DNA of 8,109 nt. It comes from Planctomycetaceae bacterium (GTDB lineage Bacteria > Planctomycetota > Planctomycetia > Pirellulales > Pirellulaceae). Below the pieces are notes generated by a model. The model saw only the letters and a program-made list of their open reading frames with translations. It made no database searches and was not told the DNA's origin. Below, piece after piece: positions 1 through 7,243 of the stretch. Made by a program: the position numbers and the translations under genes. Numbering within the stretch: the first letter of the stretch is position 1; each line of letters begins with the position of its first letter. Where the stretch lies: the NCBI GenBank assembly GCA_002685655.1, contig NYXM01000111.1, positions 1 through 8,109 on the forward strand, written 5' to 3'.

Positions 1-101
1 CCGACCTCTGGCCGCTCCCACCAAAAATAACCCAACTCGCGGAAACCCTGATCAACATGGCCGCATAGCCTAACCTGTTCTCAGAAAGTGCAGCCATTAC
101 G
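1..101. other. No gene recognised (3' flank of the DUF3604 gene)
   Basis: This stretch lies just downstream of the minus-strand DUF3604 stop codon. I see no convincing open frame, RNA gene or strong hairpin followed by a T-run on either strand. It is probably intergenic sequence, but the window edge cuts it, so it could include the end of another gene. Confidence 0.4.
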
Positions 102-1691
102 CTATCCGACCCAAATTGGGCTCGACCAGGCACAATGGCCGTTGTGTTGTGTTACGCGAACATAATACCAATCCGCTTCGCCGCCAGCATTACGGCGATC
201 GTGCCAACGCAGCGTAGCCCCAAAATCGCTAGGGCCAACCAACTGCTCGATGATGAAGCTCTCCGCCCCGAAGCCGCCTGTGAACGTGATCTCATTGTCG
301 TCTCGCAAGTAACCGAGCTTCGCCCGGACGGTTTGCTCCGCCGGCTTGGTGGTTTGGACGACAATCTCCGCGTCCGGCCCACCTTCCAAATCCAGCACAA
401 CGCTTTTGGTGGGATCTTCTTCAAATGATTTCACGCGCGATGTGGGCGAAACGAGATGCAACGTTTGCTCATCAATCACCTTGAGCGTATCACGAAGTTC
501 TTCGTCGAACGGTGCCGCTTGGAAGCATGGATACGCGCGGCGAATCTGCCCGCCTTCAAGGCGAATCTTCATGTCCCACATGCAGATTCGGCCTGATTCG
601 AATTGGGCCCAAGGCCCCCAGCCGTAGCGGATTCGGCACTTGGCGCGGCCTGGCAATGCGAGTGGCCCAGGCGAATGGTCCTGAGGGAAGTGCCTCTCGA
701 TCACTTGCCCTCGGCATACGAGTTCGATCATCTGGAGCGTGTTTTGTCCTTCGACGCGGATGTCGATTTGGCGATCGGCCGTCGTGGGCAACTCCGAACC
801 CATGGGCTGGCCGTTGATGGCGAATTCGACGGCGATCCGTTCGCCGCTGGTCGCGTAAGTCCGACGCTTGCGGAGGGCTGCGAAGATCGCGCGGCGTGAC
901 AACTCTGGCGCCCAGATTCCAACAACGCCTTCGCCATAAGCCCCGGGATAACCGCGATGGGTATCACTGCTGCCAACAAAGCCGAAACGCATCCCACTTT
1001 CCAACTGCCGTTCGATCACCTGCTGCGACGAGCGTCCGCCCATGCTGTGGCGAACCATGTCGTGCGGCGAGGTCAGCGACATCGTACAGCCATGCTCGGA
1101 CATCACCTCCACGACAGGTGAAGTGACTGGGCGATGGAAATCAAAGTTCGCGCCGCGCCATCCTTTTTTGTATCCCACGTGGTGGGTGATCGCTAAAGCG
1201 TTTTTTGAATCCGCAAAGTCGAGCAATTTGTTGGCGTGATCGGGCAAGTACAACTCTCTGTTGTCTTCCGGGAAGAGCATGCAGTAGTCACCGAACGCGC
1301 TGGAATGCCACTCGTAACCGAGAATGGCGACGAATTCGTCGTCGGTCGATTCTTCGACCAGCCCCCGTGTTTTTGGCCAGAACTTGCGATGGCGTTCGAA
1401 CCCTTCCAGGAACATCTCTCGGCCCGTGCCCGGCAAATCCGGCATGTCGTGCCACCACGAGTGGCCAGTCGCGGCCCAAAAATCCAGGTGCCCACGCGCC
1501 AGATCAATTGCACGCTCTAACGACCCTTTGGCCAGCCCGCATTCGTTGTGATTGTGGATGTCACCCCAATAGAGATTGTGCAGTTCGTTGTCTTTTCCAG
1601 CAAACAACAACGACGACTCGCGGTTCGCCGCCATCGCAGCTAACGCGGCAAACGATCCACCCACAAAGCTGCGACGATTCATTTCACTCAT
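102..1691 (-). CDS. Secreted DUF3604-family (PHP-like) metallohydrolase with Tat-type signal
   Basis: Predicted 529-residue exported protein of the DUF3604 family, which is related to PHP-type metal-dependent phosphoesterases; its substrate is not known. The N-terminus has a twin-arginine motif NRRSF (Arg6-Arg7) before a hydrophobic segment, as in Tat-exported cofactor-containing enzymes. The likely metal ligands occur in PHP order: GDIHNHN (Asp44, His46, His48), ATGHS (His77), GYEWH (Glu127, His129), ITHH (His170, His171), SEHG (Glu199, His200) and SSDTH (Asp243, His245). The family hallmark LRKRRTYATSGERI follows at about 273-286, then NGQPMG, then a beta-rich C-terminal half. The frame stays open upstream to a TTG at 1724, but I chose the ATG at 1691 (MSEMNRRSF) because it places the Tat motif normally; the ATG at 1682 is an alternative. 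No strong Shine-Dalgarno sequence precedes any of them. The gene is divergent from the sulfatase. Family assignment is firm; catalysis is inferred. Confidence 0.88.
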   Translation of the reverse strand: MSEMNRRSFVGGSFAALAAMAANRESSLLFAGKDNELHNLYWGDIHNHNECGLAKGSLERAIDLARGHLDFWAATGHSWWHDMPDLPGTGREMFLEGFERHRKFWPKTRGLVEESTDDEFVAILGYEWHSSAFGDYCMLFPEDNRELYLPDHANKLLDFADSKNALAITHHVGYKKGWRGANFDFHRPVTSPVVEVMSEHGCTMSLTSPHDMVRHSMGGRSSQQVIERQLESGMRFGFVGSSDTHRGYPGAYGEGVVGIWAPELSRRAIFAALRKRRTYATSGERIAVEFAINGQPMGSELPTTADRQIDIRVEGQNTLQMIELVCRGQVIERHFPQDHSPGPLALPGRAKCRIRYGWGPWAQFESGRICMWDMKIRLEGGQIRRAYPCFQAAPFDEELRDTLKVIDEQTLHLVSPTSRVKSFEEDPTKSVVLDLEGGPDAEIVVQTTKPAEQTVRAKLGYLRDDNEITFTGGFGAESFIIEQLVGPSDFGATLRWHDRRNAGGEADWYYVRVTQHNGHCAWSSPIWVG

Positions 1692-1906
1692 AATGCCTGT
1701 ACCAGACGATGCTAGGCTCCTCAAATCAGACCCTCACCAGCATATCCTCTAGCTGACAGAGATGCACCCAGAACTGGTCGCTAAGACGCGGCGGAGTCGG
1801 GTGATTTCGCTGCTGCGAGCATGGGCCAAGCCCGAGTCGATCGAACGTTCTTTTCTCGGCGTATCTGCAAACAGCTATTGCGTTCGGCCGAACGCCAGTG
1901 ATTGCA

Positions 1907-1923
1907 GGTGTAGTGGTCCAGCG
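1907..1923 (+). repeat. Solo copy of the MITE terminal-repeat sequence
   Basis: The 17 bases GGTGTAGTGGTCCAGCG here are identical to 3614-3630, the left end of the MITE-like element plus two flanking bases. The last 15 bases are also the exact inverted complement of 3698-3712, the element's right end. The copy lies 136 bases upstream of the sulfatase start codon. A chance 17-base match within 8 kb is unlikely. It may be the remnant end of a related element, or the left end of a larger unit that spans the sulfatase. No matching second end is seen nearby on its left. Confidence 0.6.
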
Positions 1924-2048
1924 TCGGTACCCGGTCATCTTCATGGAGAATGCGGAGTCTGTACAATCAGTCGTGTTCGACTCGCCTGCATGGCCGATTG
2001 CGGTCCGTTTAGTGGCACGAGCGTTTTCGATTCCCAATCGACTCCAGC

Positions 2049-2052
2049 GGAG
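2049..2052 (+). promoter_or_regulatory. Ribosome binding site of the sulfatase gene
   Basis: GGAG is followed by seven bases and then ATG at 2060. This spacing supports ATG 2060 over the in-frame GTG 1898 and ATG 1943, which would put about 40-54 residues of non-signal-like sequence in front of the signal peptide. Confidence 0.6.
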
Positions 2053-2059
2053 ACACGGA

Positions 2060-3544
2060 ATGTTGGACGCCCGCATCTTGAGCCATCTTGTCACGCCCGT
2101 CCTCGCGGTGGCCGTCCTCGGAGGTGCCACGCCCGCTAGGGCGATGGAGCCTTCCCAGGGTCCGAATCTGCTAATCATTTGCGCTGACCAGTGGCGCGGG
2201 CAGGCGCTGGGGTTTCTCGAACAGGAACCTGTGCTCACGCCGAATCTCGACCGGCTCGCGGCTGAGTCTCTGGTACTGACGCATGCGGTGAGTAACTATC
2301 CCGTTTGCAGCCCGTATCGGGCGATGCTGATGACCGGCATCTATCCGCACGCCAACGGAGTACTGGGAAACTGCAATTCAACGGGTACGAGGTACGGCTA
2401 CGAGTTGCGGCGGGAGGCCCGCTGTTGGTCGGACGTTCTCGATGATCGCGGATATAGCCTCGGCTATGTTGGCAAGTGGCATCTGGAGGCGCCGCGAAAA
2501 CCGTACGTTGAGTCGTACAATAATTCCGAGAAGTTCGCTTGGAACGAATGGACGCCGCCAGCACGTCGGCACGGCTTTCGGTTTTGGTATGCCTACAACA
2601 CGTTTGATCGACACTTGACGCCCGAATACTGGGCCAGCGATAGCCGACGCGATCAGCGAGTTCGTGTCGAACAATGGGGTCCCGAACATGAAGCGGATGT
2701 GGCGGTACAATTCATCCGCAACGAGGACGGGAAACACCGCGAGGCGACCAAGCCGTTCAGTCTTGTCGTCTCGATGAACCCGCCGCACATGCCCTACCGG
2801 CTCGTGCCTGAAAAGTACGTCGACAGATACAAGGACAAGAGCGTCGAGGAGTTACTGGGCAGTCGCCCGAACTTGCTGCCTCCAGAAAACCGGTGGGGCG
2901 AGTACACGCGCAAGAACATCAAGTATCAGTATGCAATGATGACCGGCGTTGATGAGCAGATCGGCCGGATTCTCAAATCGCTCGACGAGATCGGTGAGCG
3001 GGAGAACACGATCGTGGTTTTTACGTCAGATCACGGCGACTGCCTCGGCCTCCACGGAATGATTTCCAAGAACAATCACTTCGAGGAGTCGATGCGGATT
3101 CCGCTACTGGTCCGCTGGCCGGAAAAGATCAATTCGCGAACCGACGATCTGCTCATCTCGGTGCCCGACGTTTACCCGACCCTGATGGAGCTGATGGGAT
3201 TTACGAACGACGTTCCATCGAACGTCGAGGGCACGAGCTACGCACGGCTGTTTCGGGGCGAGAAGATGAAACGTCCGTCATCGCAGTTGTACATGTGGGT
3301 GTCGCATGGTCAGCCGAGTCGTGGCAGGCGCGGCATCCGCACACACCGCTTCACCTTGATGATCGAGAGACGGCAAGGAGAGGCGGACCGCATGATCCTG
3401 CACGACAACAAGTTAGACCCTTATCAGCTCAAGAACATCGCAGGCGATCGTCCAGGGATCGTTGCTCAACTGATCGACGAGGAGTTGAATCCATGGCTCA
3501 AGCGCACTAGCGATCCCTGGCTCTCAGATGAGACTCCCGATTGA
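2060..3544 (+). CDS. Secreted type I (formylglycine-dependent) sulfatase
   Basis: Predicted 494-residue sulfatase of the alkaline-phosphatase superfamily, which hydrolyses sulfate esters; the substrate is probably a sulfated glycan but is not determinable here. A Sec-type signal peptide ends near ATPARA (about residue 28). Seen in order: the metal-binding strand LLIICADQWR (Asp43, with Gln in the place of the second Asp common in the family), the maturation motif VCSPYR with Cys83 as the residue to be oxidised to formylglycine, YVGKWHL (Lys139, His141), NPPHMPY (His243), FTSDHGDCLG (Asp324, His325) and a Lys at 337. The C-terminus DPYQLKNIAGD is typical of these enzymes. Length is normal and no disruption is seen. 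The start at 2060 has a good Shine-Dalgarno sequence and a direct signal peptide. No formylglycine-generating enzyme gene is in the window. Arylsulfatase-like is safe; a finer subfamily is not. Confidence 0.95.
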   Translation: MLDARILSHLVTPVLAVAVLGGATPARAMEPSQGPNLLIICADQWRGQALGFLEQEPVLTPNLDRLAAESLVLTHAVSNYPVCSPYRAMLMTGIYPHANGVLGNCNSTGTRYGYELRREARCWSDVLDDRGYSLGYVGKWHLEAPRKPYVESYNNSEKFAWNEWTPPARRHGFRFWYAYNTFDRHLTPEYWASDSRRDQRVRVEQWGPEHEADVAVQFIRNEDGKHREATKPFSLVVSMNPPHMPYRLVPEKYVDRYKDKSVEELLGSRPNLLPPENRWGEYTRKNIKYQYAMMTGVDEQIGRILKSLDEIGERENTIVVFTSDHGDCLGLHGMISKNNHFEESMRIPLLVRWPEKINSRTDDLLISVPDVYPTLMELMGFTNDVPSNVEGTSYARLFRGEKMKRPSSQLYMWVSHGQPSRGRRGIRTHRFTLMIERRQGEADRMILHDNKLDPYQLKNIAGDRPGIVAQLIDEELNPWLKRTSDPWLSDETPD

Positions 3545-3567
3545 GCCAACCGCTTCGAGCTGGCTCA
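3542..3567 (+). terminator. Hairpin at the sulfatase stop codon, possible weak terminator
   Basis: TGAGCCA (3542-3548, containing the stop codon) pairs perfectly with TGGCTCA (3561-3567). Inside, GCT-TCG-AGC (3552-3560) adds a three-base-pair extension, with ACC bulged on the left arm. No T-run follows, so it is not a canonical intrinsic terminator. It could stabilise the sulfatase mRNA end or be incidental. Confidence 0.3.
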
Positions 3568-3615
3568 GGAAGTCGCGCGGCCGACACGACGAGTCGAGCC
3601 CGGTCAAGAATACGG

Positions 3616-3712
3616 TGTAGTGGTCCAGCGATTTTTCAGGTGAACAGAATTGCACTAATCTGGGCGATATTGATGAACTTTTGTCCAGCGCAAAAATCGC
3701 TGGACCACTACA
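3616..3712. mobile_element. MITE-like element with perfect 21-base terminal inverted repeats
   Basis: Bases 3616-3636 (starting TGTAGTGGTCCAGCG and ending ATTTTT) are the exact reverse complement of 3692-3712 (starting AAAAATCGCTGG and ending CCACTACA). They enclose 55 bases that are visibly more AT-rich than the flanking genes. The outer bases 3615 and 3713 do not pair, so the boundaries are sharp. There is no room for a transposase, so it would be non-autonomous and mobilised in trans. No clear target duplication is seen: the left flank reads GAATACGG and the right flank GAAATCAA. A second, nested inverted repeat lies inside the right end. The element sits between the sulfatase and the propeller/FG-GAP gene; its transcript could fold into a long hairpin. 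The transposon family is not identified. Confidence 0.72.
3683..3705. repeat. Nested inverted repeat inside the MITE right end
   Basis: GTCCAGCG (3683-3690) and CGCTGGAC (3698-3705) form an eight-base-pair stem around a seven-base loop CAAAAAT. The left arm is a further copy of the terminal-repeat core in the same orientation as 3623-3630, so the right side of the element can fold in two competing ways. It may mark a transposase binding site or a rearranged end; its role is unknown. Confidence 0.55.
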
Positions 3713-3808
3713 GAAATCAATAATTGGTGACTTTGATGTTAGTTCAGCGTAATTCTAGCGACCATCGGGAACGAGTTGTTACAAACCGAGCGATAGCTCG
3801 CATTGATT

Positions 3809-3823
3809 GGCGGTCCTTCCGCC
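3809..3823 (+). promoter_or_regulatory. Short hairpin directly before the propeller/FG-GAP start codon
   Basis: GGCGG (3809-3813) and CCGCC (3819-3823) pair around the loop TCCTT, two bases before ATG 3826. The hairpin would cover the region where a ribosome binding site should be. Either translation from 3826 is controlled or leader-dependent, or the true start is the upstream ATG 3736, which has GGTGA five bases before it. Confidence 0.3.
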
Positions 3824-3825
3824 TT

Positions 3826-6800
3826 ATGCAACACGCATTATTCGCATTGCTGTCGCCAATCATGTTGGCTGCTCCCTACGTTTCGAGTCAGGCAGCAGAG
3901 CCCGAAATCTCCTCCGTCGTGAAGATCTGGGATCGCGCACCGCATAACGCATTCACAGACCTGATCCGCTTTCGCGATTCCTGGTGGTGTACGTTTCGCG
4001 AAGGAAAAGGCCATGCTGGCGACAACGGCAAAGTTCAAGTCATTGTCGCGGCCGACGGCGTCAAGTGGGAGTCGGCGGCGCTGATTGCACAGGATGGAAT
4101 CGATCTGCGCGACCCGAAACTATCGATCATGCCCGATGGCAGGCTGATGTTGATCATGGGCGGCAGCGTCCACGACGACAAAGGAACCTATCAGACTCGC
4201 TCGCCACGCGTCGCGTTTTCACAGGACGGCCACAGATGGACGGAGCCCCAAAAGCTGCTGGATGAAGATCACTGGCTGTGGCGTGTGACGTGGCACAAGG
4301 GCAAAGGTTACAGTGTGTCGAAGCTGGGAAACGGACGTGATCCCAGGCGCGTCATGCTTTACCGCACGGAAGATGGCATCCGATGGGAGTTGCTGACCGA
4401 GTTCCGCGACATCCCAGCCTGGCCGAATGAAGCAACGATTCGATTTCTTGATGATGACGAGATGGTTGTTCTGTTGCGCCGCAACAAAACGGCGTGGATT
4501 GGTACAAGCCGGTCGCCTTACACCGAGTGGAAGTGGAAGGACTCGGGACATCAGATTGGCGGTCCCAACTTCATCCGGCTTCCCGACGACAGCCTGTGGG
4601 CGGCCGGCCGTCGTTACGGCGACAGACCCACGACCGTGCTGGCTCGCATGACGCGAAACAGTTACGAGCCCGTGCTCAGCTTGCCAAGTGGAGGCGACTG
4701 CAGCTATCCCGGTATGGTCTGGCACGACGGTTTGCTCTGGATGAGCTACTACTCCTCTCACGAAGGCAAGACGAGCATCTACCTGGCGAAGATCAAGGTC
4801 CCACTGCGGAAGCCGAGTGGAGCACCGCGCCCGGTCGGGTCAACTCATGGCCTGAGTGTCACCGTCACATCAGAACTCCCCGGCCCAAAAGTGTGCGCCG
4901 ATCCAATGATCGATTTTGCCGACGAAATCAACATTGCGGGGCTCAAAGGAGTGCTCGACCCAAACTCGATCGAGGTCGTCAACCTCAGCACGAACACCGT
5001 CGTCCCGCATTCGCTCAGCCGACACTTCCAGCACGGCGACAAGGGACGCGTGCGGTGGGTGATCAACGATCCCAAACACACGGATTATGGAATTCGCTTT
5101 CGCACCACAGAGCATCGCCCGCTTGTGCGATCGCCGAAGCATATCCCGCTGATCGGTGTTGGCGACCTGCTACATTACAACGCGGGAGTTCCACGTCCCA
5201 TCGGAGGCCTGACTACGCTGTCACGCTTCGCCGATCTGACGGGTGACGGCCACGCGGACTTGATCTTCGCCGGGATGTATACCTACGAATCAAGATGGCC
5301 GGAAATGAGAATCCCGCAGGATTGGGGAGGCATCTTTTGTCGTCCAAGAGTTGGAAACACCGAGCAGTACCTGTTCGGTGATATGATCCGTCTGCGCTAC
5401 AAGATGCGTCGAGACACAAGCGAGTTTCACGATTTCTCGACGGGCTACATGCACGCGGACGTCGCTGATCTCAACCGCGACGGATTACCGGATCTGCTCT
5501 TCACAACGGCGGTCAAATCTTCCGAACCGAGCCATATTAAGAACGTGCATCAAGATGTTCACTTCTTCCTGAATTCAGGAGATCGCGACGATGGCGGGAT
5601 GCCGATCTTCATCGCCGCGGGCAGAACGCCCCATCCTGACGGTTGGTGGGGACCGGTGCGAGCATCGGATTTGAACGGAGACACTGCGATCGATCTGGTC
5701 TTTGGCAGTATGTACCGTGACTCGGCCAGCGCTCGGCCCGACACCTCCGCTTACTACGTGAAGAATCAGAACCCACAGGGTTGGCCGTTCGAGGCCGCAA
5801 AGCCCGTGCAGCTTGAGGTGGGGCGACGTCCTTGCTTCTACGATGTTGATCGCGATGGACGATTGGATTCGGTTTGCCTGATTCACGATCAACGCGCGAA
5901 GCGATTCAACGTGTCGGGCCGCATGGGCTGGCGTAGAAATCAAGGCGGTGATCCGCCTCGCTTCGGTGCGGCGAAAGTACTGGAGGAGATCGATCTCGCT
6001 CATTGCTACTTCACCGCGGCGGTTCGGGGAGACTCTGGGCAAGGAGTCATCGTCTCGTACGACGCCTGGCAACGAGCGGCGTTCCTGGAACAGAAGCAGA
6101 AGACCGTGGACTCGACGTCAGGGCGGCCGCGATTCGTGGTCCGCGACATGCTCAGCCATTCGGCGGAATTGGCACTGGGAGATCAAGCCACTCCATTCCC
6201 CTGTGATTGGGACGACGACGGGGATTGGGATCTCCTGGTCGGTGGCGGATATGGCCATGTACGAATTCTCATCAATGCCGGGACAAACGCGCGCCCGCAG
6301 TTTGAAACGGTCCGCGCGGTGCTGGCACATGGTGAGCCAATCGTTATCCACATGAGCACTGTGTTCCCGGGGCTTGACGAGTACGGTCACAACATGGGGT
6401 ATCCTCATCCGGCCTTTGTTGACTGGGACGACGATGGCCGACGTGACCTGATGGTGCCCAACATCACGAACCGCATTTTTTGGTACAAGAACGTTGGAAC
6501 ACCCAAAGAGCCACGCTTCGGTCCGCGCCGGCAGGTAGTTTGCGACGGATTCCCGGAGAGCGGCATGACGCTGCGTGCGACAGCGCGGTTGCTCGGCGCC
6601 GAAACGAAGCAGTGGACAAAACGTGTTCCCGATCCTAACTCACCCTTCGGTTGGCGCAGCCGCGCCGGCTTTGGCGATTTCAACGGCGATGGATTGATGG
6701 ACATGGTAACGACCGACGCCCAAGGCCCCAACGCCCCGAATGGCTACGCCGAACAGTCCGCGTTGTTCGTTCAATGGCGCGATGGGCGGGGAGAACTCCG

Positions 6801-7218
6801 GCTGCGTCGCGACCACGTAATCACGCTACCCGACGGCATCCCAATGAAAAACGTCGGCGGTCAACCGGCGCAGACGATACCTGTCGACTGGGACAGCGAT
6901 GGGAGGCTTGACCTGATCATCAATCATGGCCGAACGATGGACACCGCGCCAGCGCTCGTTCGCAACATCGGCACAACAACCGATCCTCGTTTCGATTATC
7001 CCAAGCGTCTCAAATGCTGGGGCATTGAGTTGTCGGGCATCGCCAAACATGGCCCTTATTATGGCGTGGGCGATCTGGACGATGATGGAAAACCTGACCT
7101 GCTGGCTTGCCCGGAGATGGGAACGTATCACTTTTTCCGTCGCACCGCGCTAGACATGCCGCGGCGACCGAGCATTATGATTGGGAGCTCGATTATTGGC
7201 AGCGACGTAGAGCGATAA
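3826..7218 (+). CDS. Secreted sialidase-like propeller / FG-GAP (VCBS) repeat protein
   Basis: Predicted 1130-residue exported protein with no assigned reaction. After a Sec-type signal peptide (about 1-24, ending SSQAA) comes a BNR/sialidase-like beta-propeller at about 28-325. It has Asp-box-like turns AADGVKW (75-81), SQDGHRW (132-138) and TEDGIRW (181-187) and conserved-looking FREGKGH, LRDPKL and WPNEATI segments; the classic sialidase FRIP motif is absent, so sialidase activity should not be assumed. A beta-sandwich-like linker spans about 341-436. Residues 466-1092 then carry nine FG-GAP/VCBS calcium-binding loops of the DxDxDGxxD type, at 470, 548, 615, 673, 794, 866, 951, 1021 and 1083; the third (DLNGDTAID) lacks the usual Gly. 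Such repeats build a second propeller and usually mediate binding. The frame is also open upstream to TTG 3724 and ATG 3736; ATG 3826 was chosen because the signal peptide starts there. The start is uncertain, the gene is not. Confidence 0.87.
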   Translation: MQHALFALLSPIMLAAPYVSSQAAEPEISSVVKIWDRAPHNAFTDLIRFRDSWWCTFREGKGHAGDNGKVQVIVAADGVKWESAALIAQDGIDLRDPKLSIMPDGRLMLIMGGSVHDDKGTYQTRSPRVAFSQDGHRWTEPQKLLDEDHWLWRVTWHKGKGYSVSKLGNGRDPRRVMLYRTEDGIRWELLTEFRDIPAWPNEATIRFLDDDEMVVLLRRNKTAWIGTSRSPYTEWKWKDSGHQIGGPNFIRLPDDSLWAAGRRYGDRPTTVLARMTRNSYEPVLSLPSGGDCSYPGMVWHDGLLWMSYYSSHEGKTSIYLAKIKVPLRKPSGAPRPVGSTHGLSVTVTSELPGPKVCADPMIDFADEINIAGLKGVLDPNSIEVVNLSTNTVVPHSLSRHFQHGDKGRVRWVINDPKHTDYGIRFRTTEHRPLVRSPKHIPLIGVGDLLHYNAGVPRPIGGLTTLSRFADLTGDGHADLIFAGMYTYESRWPEMRIPQDWGGIFCRPRVGNTEQYLFGDMIRLRYKMRRDTSEFHDFSTGYMHADVADLNRDGLPDLLFTTAVKSSEPSHIKNVHQDVHFFLNSGDRDDGGMPIFIAAGRTPHPDGWWGPVRASDLNGDTAIDLVFGSMYRDSASARPDTSAYYVKNQNPQGWPFEAAKPVQLEVGRRPCFYDVDRDGRLDSVCLIHDQRAKRFNVSGRMGWRRNQGGDPPRFGAAKVLEEIDLAHCYFTAAVRGDSGQGVIVSYDAWQRAAFLEQKQKTVDSTSGRPRFVVRDMLSHSAELALGDQATPFPCDWDDDGDWDLLVGGGYGHVRILINAGTNARPQFETVRAVLAHGEPIVIHMSTVFPGLDEYGHNMGYPHPAFVDWDDDGRRDLMVPNITNRIFWYKNVGTPKEPRFGPRRQVVCDGFPESGMTLRATARLLGAETKQWTKRVPDPNSPFGWRSRAGFGDFNGDGLMDMVTTDAQGPNAPNGYAEQSALFVQWRDGRGELRLRRDHVITLPDGIPMKNVGGQPAQTIPVDWDSDGRLDLIINHGRTMDTAPALVRNIGTTTDPRFDYPKRLKCWGIELSGIAKHGPYYGVGDLDDDGKPDLLACPEMGTYHFFRRTALDMPRRPSIMIGSSIIGSDVER

Positions 7219-7231
7219 CATCAAGAGAATT

Positions 7232-7235
7232 GGAG
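7232..7235 (+). promoter_or_regulatory. Ribosome binding site of the 7244 gene
   Basis: GGAG is followed by eight bases and the GTG at 7244. This supports the unusual GTG start, since the next in-frame ATG (residue 14) falls within the signal peptide's hydrophobic segment. Confidence 0.6.
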
Positions 7236-7243
7236 TTGATAAA

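Larger units (their letters stand above)
1692..2059. other. Divergent intergenic region between the DUF3604 and sulfatase genes
   Basis: This 368-base spacer separates two divergently transcribed genes, so it should hold both promoters, but I cannot pick out a convincing -35/-10 pair. It includes a 17-base copy of the repeat that forms the ends of the downstream MITE-like element (1907-1923). A plus-strand frame from 1762 and minus-strand frames of 61 and 170 codons cross it, but none has a start signal or recognisable motif. The part left of 1907 could be remnant coding or mobile sequence, but I cannot support that from sequence alone. Confidence 0.5.

Noticed and set aside
1205..1693. 162-codon plus-strand frame antisense to the DUF3604 gene
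   Set aside because: The composition is low in hydrophobic residues, no motif is visible, and the opposite strand has an intact metalloenzyme with all expected ligands.
1762..2139. Plus-strand 125-codon frame starting in the divergent spacer
   Set aside because: It runs into the sulfatase signal peptide region out of frame, crosses the repeat copy at 1907-1923, and has no recognised domain. The first 50 codons look faintly protein-like but I cannot support a gene.
1726..2238. 170-codon minus-strand frame across the spacer and sulfatase 5' end
   Set aside because: It overlaps the sulfatase start in antisense and has no transposase or other motif that would explain the nearby repeat.
3650..3678. 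Possible promoter (TTGCAC box) inside the MITE-like element
   Set aside because: No acceptable -10 box lies at 16-18 bases, so an outward promoter cannot be supported.
3616..3712. CRISPR array or toxin-antitoxin/defence locus around the repeats
   Set aside because: The repeats are inverted ends of one element plus one distant copy, with no regular spacers and no associated protein genes.
3541..3723. 60-codon plus-strand frame across the MITE-like element
   Set aside because: It starts within the sulfatase stop region and translates the inverted repeats; no ribosome site or conserved-looking sequence.
4219..4761. 180-codon minus-strand open frame inside the propeller/FG-GAP gene
   Set aside because: It is fully antisense to a gene with clear domains, has no recognisable motif, and such long shadows are common in GC-rich coding DNA.
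4494..5246. 250-codon plus-strand open frame overlapping the propeller/FG-GAP gene
   Set aside because: It is a different frame of a strongly supported gene; its translation is Arg/Pro/Ser-rich with no domain, typical of out-of-frame translation.
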